From positions 1-42,493 of the forward strand of contig NZ_JAAFKD010000027.1 of the NCBI RefSeq assembly GCF_013299165.1: 42,493 nt of DNA. The letters run 5' to 3'. Below are positions 16,130 through 24,813 of the stretch, piece by piece. A program made the position numbers and the translations under genes. Origin of the DNA: Microcoleus sp. bin38.metabat.b11b12b14.051 (lineage in GTDB: Bacteria > Cyanobacteriota > Cyanobacteriia > Cyanobacteriales > Microcoleaceae). The stretch's first letter is position 1, and each line of letters starts with the position of its first letter. The notes under the pieces were generated by a model, which was not told the origin of the DNA, ran no database searches, and saw only the letters and a program-made list of their open reading frames with translations.

Positions 16130-17835
16130 CTCCCCACTCGCTGGGGAAACTAATTGAATGGAAACTGAGGCTTAGGTGAAGCAGAGCCATCTGGGCTGGA
16201 ATTCTCCCCACTCGCTGGGGAAACTAATTGAATGGAAACTTTTCCGCGCAGCTATAACATAATCCATTAATTAACCTCCCCACTCGCTGGGGAAACTAAT
16301 TGAATGGAAACAGCACTCCAGAAACATGAAAAGTTTCTGTTCCATTTTTGTTAACTCCCCACTCGCTGGGGAAACTAATTGAATGGAAACCTGGCGCCCT
16401 ACTGCCCCCGCCAGTATTCGCATTACTACTTCATAGAGGCCAGCTCCCCACTCGCTGGGGAAACTAATTGAATGGAAACGGTGTGTACAAGGAGACCGCC
16501 TTACAGGTAGGCTTGGGACTCCCCACTCGCTGGGGAAACTAATTGAATGGAAACTGCTTGGGCGGTTGGTTCGTATGCAGGTGCACTGTACTCTCCCCAC
16601 TCGCTGGGGAAACTAATTGAATGGAAACTTTTCGCGGTTATCACCGCGGTTACAGTTATTAGCTCCCCACTCGCTGGGGAAACTAATTGAATGGAAACCT
16701 TTTAGTGTGGGTAGTACAGCCCGAAGTTTGGACTCCCCACTCGCTGGGGAAACTAATTGAATGGAAACTGTCTTCGTCGGTCTTAAAACCAGCCTCTAGA
16801 AGCTCCCCACTCGCTGGGGAAACTAATTGAATGGAAACCGTCATTAGTCTTCTCCGGTTAATTCTTGTGATAATGATTCCAAACTCCCCACTCGCTGGGG
16901 AAACTAATTGAATGGAAACCTGCGAAGATGCGGATCTCTACCGTACTACTGTTGGCTCCCCACTCGCTGGGGAAACTAATTGAATGGAAACCCGTGTTTA
17001 CCCGGTTGATGTCGCCATGAAGGAGCTCCCCACTCGCTGGGGAAACTAATTGAATGGAAACGCAAAATGTATCAACTCAATGGAGTTATTGAGCAATTAC
17101 TCCCCACTCGCTGGGGAAACTAATTGAATGGAAACACGTCAGAAAAGTGTAAAACAGTTGATGTGGAGATAGCTCCCCACTCGCTGGGGAAACTAATTGA
17201 ATGGAAACGGGAAAATTTAAGACCATTGTTAGAATCTCTTTCTGAGGTGATGATCAGTTTACTCCCCACTCGCTGGGGAAACTAATTGAATGGAAACCAA
17301 ATTTCAAGATTGCGGTTGTGGGTTGCAAGACTGCATTGCTCTCCCCACTCGCTGGGGAAACTAATTGAATGGAAACCCATAGAATCCACAACATTAAACA
17401 TTGATACATTTTCTCCCCACTCGCTGGGGAAACTAATTGAATGGAAACCTCGTAAAACCCCGAGGAATCTGAAAAGCTTGCGCTCAAGCTCCCCACTCGC
17501 TGGGGAAACTAATTGAATGGAAACTAGCCAAGGGTGTTATTAAGCTGCAAAGTTCCGTTATCCTTGCTCCCCACTCGCTGGGGAAACTAATTGAATGGAA
17601 ACTCAAATATCACTCCGTGTGCAGCGAAGTGACCAACAATGCGATTACCCTCCCCACTCGCTGGGGAAACTAATTGAATGGAAACTCAGCTCCTCCATAA
17701 CTAGCTACAACTTTCCCATCTTGTGTCACTCCCCACTCGCTGGGGAAACTAATTGAATGGAAACCTTATAACTGACATATAGGCTTTACCTAATGTTGGC
17801 TCCCCACTCGCTGGGGAAACTAATTGAATGGAAAC
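16130..17835 (+). CRISPR. CRISPR array, 23 repeats of 36 bp and 22 spacers
   Basis: Repeats start at 16130, 16204, 16276, 16355, 16444, 16519, 16593, 16663, 16733, 16803, 16884, 16956, 17026, 17100, 17173, 17262, 17341, 17413, 17489, 17567, 17650, 17729 and 17800. Each begins CTCCCCACTCGCTGGGGAAA and ends CTAATTGAATGGAAAC; all 23 look the same, including the last. The 5' part folds as TCCCC-(7)-GGGGA. Spacers are 34-53 bases (34 to 47 except spacers 4 and 15, both 53). From memory the repeat is close to that of the type III-B-variant CRISPR3 of Synechocystis 6803, so a Cmr/Csm-type effector is plausible. The 3' end GGAAAC indicates transcription left to right. No cas gene is in this window. 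Confidence 0.98.
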
Positions 17836-17890
17836 TCGCGACGCAAAGAAACCCGGTTTCTACCAAGAAACCGGGTTTCCGAGCCCGCGC
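17836..17890. repeat. CCCGGTTTC hairpin directly after the last CRISPR repeat
   Basis: GAAACCCGGTTTCT at 17850-17863 pairs with AGAAACCGGGTTTC at 17868-17881. It starts 14 bases after the final repeat and could close the array transcript. Confidence 0.75.
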
Positions 17891-18039
17891 TACAATCCTA
17901 AAAAGACTTAAGGACTAGCCGAATATATACCAATATATTGCGAATAAAACAATTGAAATGTCGAACTTTTTCTGTCGATTTACTGCACTTTATTTCGATC
18001 GAAATTACCTCTTCACGAATCCCCAAAATATCTAAAACA

Positions 18040-18545
18040 CCAAGATTTGTAGGGGCGGGTTCGCCCAAATTCAGATCATCAAATCCCAGAACTGAAAAAC
18101 CCGCCCCCACCCATCGGTTGGGTGGGGGCGGGTTTATAAATATTGTTGATTAGAGTTACAAATTAGGGTGAACCCGCCCCTACAAATCCTCGGAAAAGAT
18201 GATTTTTTCGGACTTACCTAGTCACATATACTCCGCTTCACAAATCCAAAATTACATCTAAAATACCAAAATTTGTAGGGGCGGGTTCGCCCAAATCTAC
18301 AATGAAATCGACGGACTCAAAAACCCGCCCCAACCCATCGCAGAACCGGGAAAACTTGTTCCTAATCGGAGTTGGTTGGTTGGGTTGGGGCGGGTTTATA
18401 GATATTGTTTATTTGAGTTACAAATTAGGGTGAACCCGCCCCTACAATTCCTGGGAAAAGATGGTTGGTTGGGTTGGGGCGGGTTTATAGATATTGTTCA
18501 TTTGAGTTACAAATTAGGGTGAACCCGCCCCTACAATTCCTGGGA
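18040..18545. repeat. Repeated GTAGGGGCGGGTTCGCCC / GGTGAACCCGCCCCTAC blocks
   Basis: Forward GTAGGGGCGGGTTCGCCC units begin at about 18049 and 18275; GGGTGAACCCGCCCCTACA ends occur near 18166-18184, 18429-18447 and 18518-18536. The block 'GGGCGGGTTTATAGATATTG' with TTTGAGTTACAAATTAGGG occurs twice in tandem (about 18385-18535) and in a variant at 18127-18184. Bases 17891-18040 show nothing recognisable. Open frames in the area are read-through of repeats. Confidence 0.75.
18191..18236 (-). pseudogene. Leftover 3' end of a duplicated copy of the neighbouring secreted-protein gene
   Basis: This stretch closely matches 18542-18587, which holds the last seven codons and stop of the gene at 18565-19359. 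Read on the minus strand it still encodes GVYVTR and TAA, against GVCVTR and TAA in the intact gene, followed by the same AAAAAATCATC tail. Beyond the shared part the similarity stops at repeat DNA. Confidence 0.55.
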
Positions 18546-18564
18546 AAAGATGATTTTTTCGCGC

Positions 18565-19359
18565 TTACCTAGTCACACACACTCCGCCTACGGATACGCG
18601 ACATTGCTCAGGACGATCGAACCTGCTATTATCATTAGGGCGATCGAATCTACTATCATCCGCCCTCGCCGAATCTAAATCCCTAGTCCGCGAATTGTAA
18701 TAATAATCGCCCGCCGGAACAGCCCTAGTCGGTACAGCGCAATAAGTCCCGTCCCTGCCGGTATCATCAAACCTGACTCTTACTATAGAACGTCGATCGG
18801 CACAATCAACAGGTCGCAAGCCAAAATCATCACGCAAAATCCGTTCTCCATCGTAGCTGCTGCTACGCCTGCTGTCGTTTCTGTCATCCCGCCGATTGCT
18901 AGCCCGTCTGTCGCCGCCATCAATTCCCGCAACTTCCACCGTGTAGCTACCGCCCCTCGCAGCATCTTTCGCCAACACCAACAGCTTGTAATCGCCGCTG
19001 CGGGGAATCACATAATTAAAAGAACTGTCTTGCGTAAAAGCGACTTGCTTGTTGTTCCCGTAAAATAGTACCATTACAGGAGTAAAACCGCGACTTCGAC
19101 CCGTATCTAAAAACACTTCAATGTTATCGCCTTCCCGCGCACTGAAAGTATATTCTTGACCCCGCAATTCCTCTGTCGGAGTTCCGGGTGTCCACATATT
19201 TCGGAAACGGTAAATCGGGGAAGTGCGCCGGATTACTCCATCTATGCGATCGTTATTCTGTATGGATTCAGCAACTGCACTTGACGGAATTGCGGTAAGT
19301 GCCAATCCGGCAACTAGGACAGTGGCAGCTATACTGTTTAACAAGTTGTGTACTTTCAT
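18565..19359 (-). CDS. Secreted protein with PPC-like beta domain
   Basis: The 264-residue product has a signal peptide (MKVHNLLNSI to AVA, cleavage near 30). Residues 38-150 resemble bacterial pre-peptidase C-terminal (PPC) beta-sandwich domains: GQEYTFSAREGDNIEVFLDT, PVMVLFYGNNKQVAF, YVIPRSGDYKLLVLAKDAARGGSYTVEV. A charged Arg/Asp/Ser-rich linker (153-172) leads to a second part with three cysteines in C-x(n)-C arrangement (DCADRR, TYCAVP, QCRVSVGGVC). SD sequence GAGAGG precedes the ATG. Function is unknown; exported envelope or extracellular. Its 3' end is duplicated in the downstream repeat region. Confidence 0.78.
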   Translation of the reverse strand: MKVHNLLNSIAATVLVAGLALTAIPSSAVAESIQNNDRIDGVIRRTSPIYRFRNMWTPGTPTEELRGQEYTFSAREGDNIEVFLDTGRSRGFTPVMVLFYGNNKQVAFTQDSSFNYVIPRSGDYKLLVLAKDAARGGSYTVEVAGIDGGDRRASNRRDDRNDSRRSSSYDGERILRDDFGLRPVDCADRRSIVRVRFDDTGRDGTYCAVPTRAVPAGDYYYNSRTRDLDSARADDSRFDRPNDNSRFDRPEQCRVSVGGVCVTR

Positions 19360-19506
19360 TTCAACCTCTCAAAAATTTTAAAATCTTTTTGCCTTGTTTG
19401 CGCCGACATTTGCATACACACCATTTTAAATCTAATTTCTGCCAACCGTGTTAACCTCACCCAACTGGACTATTTAGCTGGTGCTAAATCTTAATTTTGC
19501 ACTAAG

Positions 19507-19577
19507 GTTCGTAGTGAGGACTTTAGTCCTTCTTAGCTTGTTGAGTAAGAAAGGACTGAAGTCTTTACTACAAACCA
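19507..19577. repeat. Single GTAGTGAGGACTTTAGTCC hairpin unit
   Basis: GTAGTGAGGACTTTAGTCC pairs with GGACTGAAGTCTTTACTAC across a loop of about 28 bases; one unit of the family tandemly arrayed at 3411 and 6069. Confidence 0.8.
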
Positions 19578-19920
19578 AGTTGTAGGGTGCGTCAGGGTTG
19601 ACTGTTTTGATCGCAGACTAATCATTTTCCCCTGACGCACCCTACAAACTACCAACTAAAACCCTTGATTAATCTCGCTTTTGCCAGAGTTTCGTTCGGG
19701 TGCATCTGGTTTTTGAAGAGGGCGAAGCATGACCGCATATAAGTTATTAGTTATAATCCCATATTGACTGCGGTCATGCTTCGCCCCTACAAACATATTT
19801 GCAAAAGTGAGATGCACCCGTCTCGATCCCCCTAAATCCCCCTTAAAAAGGGGGACTTTGATCGCTTCCGGTTCCCCCTTTCTTAAGGGGGGTTAGGGGG
19901 GATCAGCTATTTAGCTGGTG
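19578..19920. repeat. Three different palindromic dispersed repeats in series
   Basis: First GTAGGGTGCGTCAGGG...CCCTGACGCACCCTAC (about 19582-19648), then GGGCGAAGCATGACCGCATA...TGCGGTCATGCTTCGCCCC (about 19719-19791), then a 'CCCCCTAAATCCCCCTTAAA' to TTAGGGGGGATC block (about 19828-19905). Each is an inverted repeat. No gene is visible in 19360-19960. Confidence 0.7.
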
Positions 19921-19960
19921 CAAAATCTCAAGTTAAACTTAGTAGACGTTGATGTCGCAT

Positions 19961-20890
19961 CTAAAGTTGCGATGTATCCCCACAAATCAGCAATCCCGAT
20001 TCCGCATCCAGACTCGCCTCAATTCCCATCGGTAAAGCAGCGTTAACTCCCTCGTGCCCAAACGGCAAATCTGAGACAATGGGAATATTTAAGTCACTCA
20101 GCCGATCGCGCAAAACCTCATCAATGCTAAAACTAATACTATCCGGGCCAACCTCGCAGCGACTAAAGCGCCCCAAAGCAATCCCCCGCACTCCCGCAAA
20201 AGCCCCCGCCATCCGCCACTGAGTCAACATACGATCGACCCTGTAAGGAGCCTCGGAAACATCCTCAAATGCGAGAATAGCACCTGTTAAATCCGGTTGA
20301 TACGGGGTTCCGAGCAAATGAGTCGCCACCGTCAGATTCGCCGGAAACAGCCGCCCGGTAGCCTTTCCACCAGCCCAACCTTTACCTTGCAAAGATTGTA
20401 ACGGACGGCCTTCGATGCAGTCAAACAGTCGATCGACAGACCAATCAGGTTCAGCCGCCAAAGTCGTCAGCAGCGGCCCGTGAACGCCCCAAATCCCCAA
20501 CTTAGCGTCATTCCACAGCAAAGCCGTAATATCAGAAAAGCCGATTAACCATTTCGGCGCATGGGATTCGGGAGTCGGAAACTGGGAATTTGCCCGATCG
20601 TCCACCCTAGCTTTTTCCAAAAGTCGAGTGCTACCGAAACCACCTCTAGCACACAGAATACCACGACAATCCGGGTCACTGAGGGCATCTGCGAGCTGTC
20701 GGACGCGGTTTTCGTCGGAACCTGCCAAATAGCCAGTGCGATCGGCAAAACCCGGTGTCAATTCAACTCGATAGCCGCGAGATTTCCAAATTTCCAAACC
20801 CCGCTCAAAATTAGTCAATTCTCGCAGCGCCCCACTAGGCGCAATTACCCTAAGCAAATCTCCCGGTTGTAGCCATTTCATATTAGTCAT
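19961..20890 (-). CDS. LD-carboxypeptidase, peptidase family S66
   Basis: S66 enzymes cut the L,D bond of murein tetrapeptides during peptidoglycan recycling; relatives (MccF) cleave microcin C. The 309-residue protein has the family blocks PGDLLRVIAPSG (9-20), RGILCARGGFGSTRLL (76-91), the nucleophile S119 in LIGFSDITALLW, GVHGPLLTTL, AFEDVSEAPYRVDRMLTQW with the likely catalytic Glu, and LPFGHEGVNAALPMG with the catalytic His. Length is normal. Start is either ATG 20890 or the internal ATG 20881 (MKWLQPGD); upstream is a TCATTTGTCATT repeat that could have extended the frame. A cytoplasmic location fits the absence of a signal peptide. Confidence 0.92.
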   Translation of the reverse strand: MTNMKWLQPGDLLRVIAPSGALRELTNFERGLEIWKSRGYRVELTPGFADRTGYLAGSDENRVRQLADALSDPDCRGILCARGGFGSTRLLEKARVDDRANSQFPTPESHAPKWLIGFSDITALLWNDAKLGIWGVHGPLLTTLAAEPDWSVDRLFDCIEGRPLQSLQGKGWAGGKATGRLFPANLTVATHLLGTPYQPDLTGAILAFEDVSEAPYRVDRMLTQWRMAGAFAGVRGIALGRFSRCEVGPDSISFSIDEVLRDRLSDLNIPIVSDLPFGHEGVNAALPMGIEASLDAESGLLICGDTSQL

Positions 20891-20917
20891 TTGTCATTTG
20901 TCATTTGTCATTACTCG
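20881..20917. repeat. Short heptad repeat TTTGTCA
   Basis: Four tandem heptads of the TTTGTCA kind border the start codon of the LD-carboxypeptidase gene. Similar heptads with TGTCAAC occur at 23571-23605, 31632-31680 and 40584-40621. Confidence 0.75.
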
Positions 20918-21000
20918 TAGGGTGTGTCGCCATGAAAAATCTCTGACTAAAAATGAACAATCTCTATAGCGACGCACCTAACCCAATCCGATTTTAAAAT

Positions 21001-21110
21001 AGGCTTTTTGACGAATTTCTGAAGTCAACCATATTGCGGTAGGGGCGGGTTAAGCTAAAAATTCATGAGACAATCGAGTGTATCAAGGCAAAACCCGCCC
21101 TTCTTTTTGA
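21001..21110. repeat. Copy 1 of a ~105-bp dispersed element
   Basis: It reads TAGGCTTTTTGAC, AATTTCTGAAGTCAACCATA, TTGCGGTAGGGGCGGG, ..., CAATCGAGTGTATCAAGGC, AAAACCCGCCC. Two more copies lie in tandem at 23201-23416. Bases 20918-21000 hold a GTAGGGTGTGTCGC...GCGACGCACC inverted repeat; 21111-21197 hold a GCAGATTAACG repeat. Confidence 0.8.
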
Positions 21111-21197
21111 CTTAAATTGCATAAATCTTTGATTAATACGTAAACCGCAGATTGCAGACAGATTAACGTAGATTAACGCAGATAACTAGGAAATGCT

Positions 21198-21959
21198 TTA
21201 AGGCAAAGTCAAAATTTCTACCCCAGAATCAGTCACAGCCAGAGTATGTTCAAATTGAGCCGAAAGCTTTCCATCCTTAGTAATAGCAGTCCAACCATCC
21301 GCCAAAATTTCCACATCCCAAGTCCCCTCATTAATCATCGGTTCAATCGTAAAAACCATGCCTTGTCTGAGCTTCTTTCCAGTCCCCCGCTTACCGTAAT
21401 GCAAAATTTCCGGTTCAGTGTGAAAAACGCGATGCACGCCGTGTCCCGCAAAATTTCGCACTACCGAAAAACCCTGCGCTTCCGCATATTCTTGAATCGC
21501 CGCACCGATATCTCCAGTGCGAGCACCCGGCTTAACTTCCGCAATTCCTCTTCTGAGACATTCCTCAGTTACTTCAACCAATCGTTTAGCTACAGGTGAA
21601 GGTTCCCCAACAAAAAAGGTTTTAGAAGTATCGCCATGATAGCCATCAACTAAAGGCGTGACATCAATATTAATAATGTCACCTCTTCTGAGAATTTGTT
21701 TAGCATTTGGAATACCATGACAAACAACTTCATTGACACTCGCGCACAGAGATTTCGGAAATCCTTTATAACCTAGCGGAGCACTTTTTGCGCCGTGGGC
21801 TAAAGTCCAGCGTTCCGCTTCATCATTAATTTGCAGAGTGCTGACACCAGGTTTAATCATTGGTTCCAGATGCAGCAGAAGCTGAGCTGCTAAGCGGCCA
21901 GCTTGACGCATTTTTTCGACTTCTCTACTCGATAAAAGCACTAAACGTTCAGTTGCCAT
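21198..21959 (-). CDS. map: Methionine aminopeptidase type I
   Basis: Map removes the initiator methionine from nascent proteins in the cytoplasm. The 253-residue protein has all five metal ligands in context: D99 in INIDVTPLVDGYHGD, D110, H173 in FAGHGVHRVFH, E206 in FTIEPMINEG and E237 in AQFEHTLAVT, plus substrate-contacting H81 in VCHGIP. It lacks the N-terminal zinc-finger extension of the longer type Ib/Ic forms, normal for bacteria. ATG 21959 opens MATERLVLLSSREVEKMRQAG. It lies 39 bases after the broken glycosyltransferase gene on the same strand and may be cotranscribed with it. Confidence 0.96.
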   Translation of the reverse strand: MATERLVLLSSREVEKMRQAGRLAAQLLLHLEPMIKPGVSTLQINDEAERWTLAHGAKSAPLGYKGFPKSLCASVNEVVCHGIPNAKQILRRGDIINIDVTPLVDGYHGDTSKTFFVGEPSPVAKRLVEVTEECLRRGIAEVKPGARTGDIGAAIQEYAEAQGFSVVRNFAGHGVHRVFHTEPEILHYGKRGTGKKLRQGMVFTIEPMINEGTWDVEILADGWTAITKDGKLSAQFEHTLAVTDSGVEILTLP

Positions 21960-21998
21960 AGTTTTTTTGTTTGTTGTTGTAGTCGATTAAGAGTTTAT

Positions 21999-23077
21999 TT
22001 AACTCAATTTTAGAATAGACTTGAACCAGCGCTCAAAAAGATCGCCCGCCACGACTAAATTGTATTCTACCTCTGCTTGTCGCCGGCAAGCGTTGCGGTC
22101 AATTTCATCCAAACGGTCGATCGCACTTACCAAGCCATTTACACTGTCAGGCTTCACTAAAAAGCCCGTCAACCCATCTCGAACAATTTCCGCAGGCCCC
22201 CCGCGCTCATAGGCAATCACAGGCACACCGCACGCTAAAGCCTCGATCGCGACATTTCCGAAAGCCTCCACCCAGCGCGGCGTCATCAACAATGCTCGGC
22301 ACTGACGGACTTGCTCTTGCATTTTGGTTGTTGTCAAAAACCCTAAATATTCTACCGGAGCATCCGGGTAATCTGCACAAATTTTTTGCCAATAATTCTC
22401 ATCCTGCATTTTGCCATAATTTTCAGGGGAATGCCTGTAATTTTTGCAGCCGCCACGGCATCTTCTAAGGCTTTTTCCGGGGCGATGCGACCTAGCCAAG
22501 CTAATTTTGATTCCGGTTGGCCGCAAAATTCGTACAGCGATAAATCGATGCCGCCGTTTCCCACCAACTCACACTCGCTAGCAAAGGCAAAGGTTTGAGC
22601 TTGGGTAAGGGTGCAAACTCCCAGAGTACCGGGAAATTTGGCAGCGATTTGTTCGGCAATGCGATCGAACGATCGCGAAAGTGAGCCCATACTGATAAAA
22701 TGGGCGATCGGAGTCCTAAAAAATGGCGTCAAATAAAATGGCAGCCAATCGTAGGCAAAGTTAACAATCAGATCCCACTCATCCTGAACTTGGCGCGCAT
22801 ATTCCCACATATTTGCCAGCACAGAATCTGCCGGCATCACAATCGGATCTTGGTAATCTTGTGTTTGGGCGGTTACTTGCAAATCGCCAGTTATTTCAAT
22901 TACTGGAATTGATTCTAAAACTGAACCCTTCGGTGCTACAACAGTTATTTTATGACCTCGGCGCTGCAATTCTTTAGCAATGTTGAACACTGTAAGTTCG
23001 ACTCCGCCGCCCAACCCCGAACCGAGTTGACCGACAGAAGTTGATAGGAACAATAATTTTAAAGAGTTATTGGTCAT
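21999..23077 (-). pseudogene. Glycosyltransferase family 4, broken by a one-base frameshift
   Basis: Two overlapping frames together make one GT4 protein of about 359 residues. The N-terminal half (from ATG 23077) has SVGQLGSGLGGGVELTVFNI and ELQRRGHKITVVAPKGS, the acceptor-side fold. It runs out of frame after GIPLKIMAK. The other frame picks up with GKMQDENYWQKICADYP and continues through MTPRWVEAFGNVAIEALACG, VPVIAYERGGPAEIVRDGLTG, the nucleotide-sugar-binding E-x7-E site. Restoring one G (plus strand: a third C beside 22414-22415) gives GIPLKIMGKMQDEN and a 1080-base gene. So either a recent inactivating deletion in a short G run or a sequencing error. Substrate unknown. Confidence 0.85.
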
Positions 23078-23200
23078 TAGTCATTAGTTATTAATCACTT
23101 CTTCTAGCATATTATCAAATTTAGCTTTGTCTTAAAATAATAATTTTTCGAGTGCAATACGAGCATCTCCGCCCGCTTATATTTCAATACGGTTGACAAA

Positions 23201-23416
23201 TAGGCTTTTTGACTAATTTCTGAAGTCAACCATATTGCGGTAGGGGTGGGTGCCGGCGAATAATTTATGAAATAATCGACTGTATCAAGGCAAAACCCAC
23301 TCTTAAGTAAACTAATTTCTGAAGTCAACCAGATTGCGGTAGGGGTGGGTGCCGGCTAACAATCTATGAAATAATCGACTGTATCAAGGCCGGCACGCGC
23401 CCTCTCTTAAGTAAAC
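23201..23416. repeat. Copies 2 and 3 of the ~105-bp dispersed element, in tandem
   Basis: Copy 2 (23201-23309) and copy 3 (23311-23416) share AATTTCTGAAGTCAACCA, GATTGCGGTAGGGGTGGG, ATGAAATAATCGACTGTATC, AAGGC and a CTCTTAAGTAAAC end. They are closer to each other than to copy 1 at 21001. The rest of 23078-23570 shows a GCGTCGC...GCGACACACCC inverted repeat (about 23502-23561) and no gene. Confidence 0.8.
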
Positions 23417-23570
23417 CGTATTGGCTTATATTTTATACCATTTAGACAAAAGATTGCTAGACAATAAATATTGTACTTGTTTACAATGACCATCGTCAAA
23501 AGGTGCGTCGCTGTTAAATTGTCGATATTTTTTAGGGATTATTCATGGCGACACACCCTACGATTACTGT

Positions 23571-23605
23571 CAACTGTCAACTGACAACTGTCAACTGTCA
23601 ACTGA
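23571..23605. repeat. Heptad repeat TGTCAAC/TGACAAC
   Basis: Five heptads, alternating TGTCAAC and TGACAAC, end directly at the stop codon of the HEAT-repeat gene. They are typical short tandem repeats of filamentous cyanobacteria. Confidence 0.85.
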
Positions 23606-24808
23606 CTAATCATCCCTCCCAGAACGCGGGCGGATGCGATTCAACTGATTGATTGCCCAGCGGGCAGTTTCCTGAACTTCTGTATCTGGATCGTCCGTGG
23701 CGCGATGCAACAAGTGACTGATTTGATTCACCAATTCGTAAATCCGCGTCAAGTCGCGAATCGTATTTTTCCGCACTTCAGGGTTTTCATTTTGCAGGGA
23801 AATTGACCAGGCATTATTCATCGGTTTGAGGGTGCGGATGCCAATTTCCGAGACACTTGCCAAAATTAAACTGTACTGTTTAGAGTCAGAATTTGCCAGC
23901 AAATCGAGCAACGGCTCCACTGCTCGGGAATCTCCTTGCTGACCGAGTTCCCAAATTGCTTTGCGCCTCTGTGCTGGATTTAGGTGCTGCAAATCTTCAA
24001 TTAGTTTTTCAATAACATCGAGTTTAGGTTTCGGCTCCTTTTCTGGAAGAGAAATATTTTTTTTGCGATTTGCTAGCTCAGAGGCTCGATTAGCTGTTTC
24101 GGGAATGTTCAAAGCCGAGTCGCCGTTGCCGTTGCTGTGCTTTTCCTCCGTCCCGATATCGGAATTAATTCGATCGCCCTCTACCCCTGCATCCTCAGAT
24201 TCTTCTGCGCCCCGTTCTAGGATAAACGGTAAAGGTCGATCGTTGCCATCGGGATTGTAGCCCTTGGATGAATTAACAGGATAGGGCAATGGTGGTAATG
24301 GTTTTGCTGCCCCAGAAGCCAGCCGTTGCTGTCGGGTTTCCGGCAAATTTGTCTCAACCTCGGGATTGCTGAATGCAGGGTTTCTTGGGTTGTGGCGAGA
24401 GCCTCTTGGGCCTATTCGCTTTCGATGATTTGAATCGTCGCTGCCAACTAATTTTAGCATGATAAATACTGCCGCTGCCGTGACTACAACTGCTGCAAAA
24501 CCCAACATTAACAGCCCCCGTTGCTGCGACAAAATGACAATTATTTGGGAGATTGGTTTCGGGATTTTGGAATTAGATTTTTGCGTTTTCGGGGGCAAGG
24601 ATTTGTTTTTATTGGGCGCTGGTGAGGGTTTTGGAGGATTCGAGTCCTGGCGGTCGTCCGGGGGAGAGTTCGCCTGAGCAATTTCTTCGGAAACAACCCG
24701 GTACGAAGCATTGACAATCTGTTGCCTTCCGTCCGCACTGGGACTAAAGGCAGCGCCCAGACAGGCAATGCAGGTCAATAAACATAAACTGGAGCGGTAA
24801 TGCGCCAT
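23606..24808 (-). CDS. Membrane-anchored HEAT-repeat protein
   Basis: The 400-residue protein (from ATG 24808) has an N-terminal hydrophobic segment resembling a signal peptide (SLCLLTCIACLGAAFSPSA), a proline/lysine-rich stretch, a transmembrane helix (LLMLGFAAVVVTAAAVFIML, about 99-121), a long low-complexity polar region (125-270), and a C-terminal HEAT-repeat domain (about 275-395: RRKAIWELGQQGDSRAVEPL, LLDLLANSDS, TEVQETARWAINQLNRI). HEAT repeats bind proteins; the partner is unknown. A TTG nine bases upstream (24817) overlaps the stop codon of the preceding small gene in the sequence TTGA, so coupling could use that start instead. Probably second gene of a two-gene unit. Confidence 0.82.
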   Translation of the reverse strand: MAHYRSSLCLLTCIACLGAAFSPSADGRQQIVNASYRVVSEEIAQANSPPDDRQDSNPPKPSPAPNKNKSLPPKTQKSNSKIPKPISQIIVILSQQRGLLMLGFAAVVVTAAAVFIMLKLVGSDDSNHRKRIGPRGSRHNPRNPAFSNPEVETNLPETRQQRLASGAAKPLPPLPYPVNSSKGYNPDGNDRPLPFILERGAEESEDAGVEGDRINSDIGTEEKHSNGNGDSALNIPETANRASELANRKKNISLPEKEPKPKLDVIEKLIEDLQHLNPAQRRKAIWELGQQGDSRAVEPLLDLLANSDSKQYSLILASVSEIGIRTLKPMNNAWSISLQNENPEVRKNTIRDLTRIYELVNQISHLLHRATDDPDTEVQETARWAINQLNRIRPRSGRDD

Positions 24809-24813
24809 AAGAC

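Noticed and set aside
16271..17516. Several frames on both strands across 16271-17516
   Set aside because: They translate CRISPR repeats (FHSISFPSEWG and SPHSLGKLIEWK repeated) and are not genes.
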